This document shows, piece by piece, positions 5,148 to 6,091 of a stretch of DNA of 6,091 nucleotides; the stretch's first letter is position 1; each line of letters opens with the position of its first letter. The stretch is from an uncultured Microbacterium sp. GTDB lineage: Bacteria > Actinomycetota > Actinomycetes > Actinomycetales > Microbacteriaceae. Where the stretch lies: contig CANSLE010000155.1 in NCBI GenBank assembly GCA_947647645.1, forward strand, positions 1 to 6,091, written 5' to 3'. Position numbers and translations under genes: made by a program. The notes below the pieces were generated by a model. That model was not told the DNA's origin, ran no database searches, and saw nothing but the letters and a program-made list of their open reading frames with translations.

Positions 5148-6091
5148 CAGAGGGGGGAGGGCGCGGCGACGGAGGCGCGCACGACGAGCGGACAGGCGAG
5201 CAGGGCGGGCTCGTAGGAGTGCGGCATCCTGTCGACGCCGTCGCCCTGTCGGGCCAGCAGCCCCACCAGCGTCTCGACCGCCCACGCACCCATCTCGTAG
5301 TGCGGGAGGGCGACGGTCGTGAGGCCGGGGAAGAGGTTCGCGGAGATGAGCTCCTGATCGTCGAAGCCCACGATCGAGAGGTCGAGGGGGATGCGGATGC
5401 CGAGTTCCGCCGCGGCCCGGTACGCGCCCATCGCCATCCGGTCGTTGTAGCAGAACAGCGCCGTGGGCCGATCGGCGCGGCGGAGCATCTTGCGCGCGAT
5501 CTCGTACGCCGGCAGCGTCTCGGATGCCGCGGCCGCCACGAGCGACGCATCGAACCCGATCCCGCCCCGCGCGAGAGCGGCGCGATACCCCTCCAGACGG
5601 CCGTGCGTGGCTGGCACGTCGTCGCTGTTGGTGAGGAAGCCGATGCGCGTGTGGCCCGCATCGACCAGGTGCGACACGGCCGCGAGGGCTCCGCCGACCT
5701 CGTCGGGAACGACGGCCGGCACCGCGCCCGCGTCGTCGGTGGCATCGATCAGCACGCTCGGCAGCTCCCGCAGGTTCGCGGGGAGCGAGACCCGGCGGTG
5801 GTACATCGTGGCGTAGAGGATCGCGTCGACCTGGCGATCGATCAGCGCCTGCACGTCGACGTCGTGTGCCCCCGCGCCCGACTCGTGCTCGGCGTTGACG
5901 ATCACGAGGGTCAGGTCGTGGGCTCTCGCGGCATCCTGGGCACCGAGGATGATGCGGCCCTCGTGCGGCGTCGTCGCGATCTGCTCGCTGAGCAGGCCGA
6001 GCAATCCGGAACGATGGGTGCGCAGCGACCGTGCGCCGCGGTGCGGCTCGTACCCGAGCGCCGCGGCGGCGTCGCGCACGCGCACCCGCGT
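5147..6091 (-). CDS. LacI-family transcriptional regulator, N-terminus beyond the window
   Basis: The visible 314 residues are a LacI/PurR-type repressor lacking roughly its first 40 residues, because the reading frame runs off the right edge. The fragment opens with the end of the helix-turn-helix domain and the hinge helix (RVRDAAAALGYEPHRGARSLRT, 4-25), followed by SGLLGLL, the usual entry to the periplasmic-binding-protein-like effector domain. Typical later motifs are HTRIGFLTN, PTALFCYNDRMAMGAYRAA and the LSIVGFDDQEL block (around 239-248). It would bind an operator as a dimer and release it on binding a sugar or sugar phosphate. From context the ligand may be DFA, inulobiose or fructose, which is inference. 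The next gene starts 10 bp after its stop, so it heads an operon and probably controls itself. Its promoter and operator lie outside the window. The GTG at 6085 is internal, not the start. Confidence 0.95.
   Translation of the reverse strand, partial: TRVRVRDAAAALGYEPHRGARSLRTHRSGLLGLLSEQIATTPHEGRIILGAQDAARAHDLTLVIVNAEHESGAGAHDVDVQALIDRQVDAILYATMYHRRVSLPANLRELPSVLIDATDDAGAVPAVVPDEVGGALAAVSHLVDAGHTRIGFLTNSDDVPATHGRLEGYRAALARGGIGFDASLVAAAASETLPAYEIARKMLRRADRPTALFCYNDRMAMGAYRAAAELGIRIPLDLSIVGFDDQELISANLFPGLTTVALPHYEMGAWAVETLVGLLARQGDGVDRMPHSYEPALLACPLVVRASVAAPSPL

Overview
The window is very GC-rich, with strong G/C bias at third codon positions, AGGAGG-type ribosome binding sites and actinobacterial protein families. 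It looks like chromosomal DNA from an actinobacterium. Microbacteriaceae (Microbacterium or a relative) or an Arthrobacter-like genus is my best guess, from gene content and composition only. No RNA gene, mobile element or CRISPR array is visible.

Layout, left to right. Positions 1-50 may hold the first codons of a divergent minus-strand gene (weak). Positions 51-260 are a leader region with a long imperfect hairpin. Positions 261-1469 (+) encode a 402-residue glycoside hydrolase family 91 protein, the inulin fructotransferase / difructose anhydride (DFA) family. After a 136-bp, less GC-rich gap, 1606-2766 (+) encodes a secreted alpha-lytic/streptogrisin-type serine protease with its pro-domain. 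Only 28 bp further on, three tightly packed minus-strand genes end convergently. In transcription order they are a LacI-family regulator (6091-5147, its N-terminus lying beyond the window edge), a short GH32-like beta-fructosidase (5136-4156) and a second GH91 protein of 447 residues (4138-2795).

The minus-strand operon reads as an intracellular route for cyclic fructose disaccharides. The GH91 enzyme would open DFA (by family knowledge, DFA III to inulobiose), the GH32-like enzyme would split the product to fructose, and the LacI-type regulator would sense a sugar and control its own operon. Neither GH91 protein has a signal peptide, so both should act in the cytoplasm, unlike classical secreted inulin fructotransferases. 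No transporter is visible.

The most notable observation concerns the two GH91 paralogs. The second keeps the Asp...Glu pair, 11 residues apart, that is proposed to be catalytic (D206/E217). The first has Asn at the Asp position (N190, E201 retained) and also differs in other blocks. It may be a pseudoenzyme, a partner subunit, or an enzyme with different chemistry. The protease between the paralogs has no obvious link to fructan metabolism.
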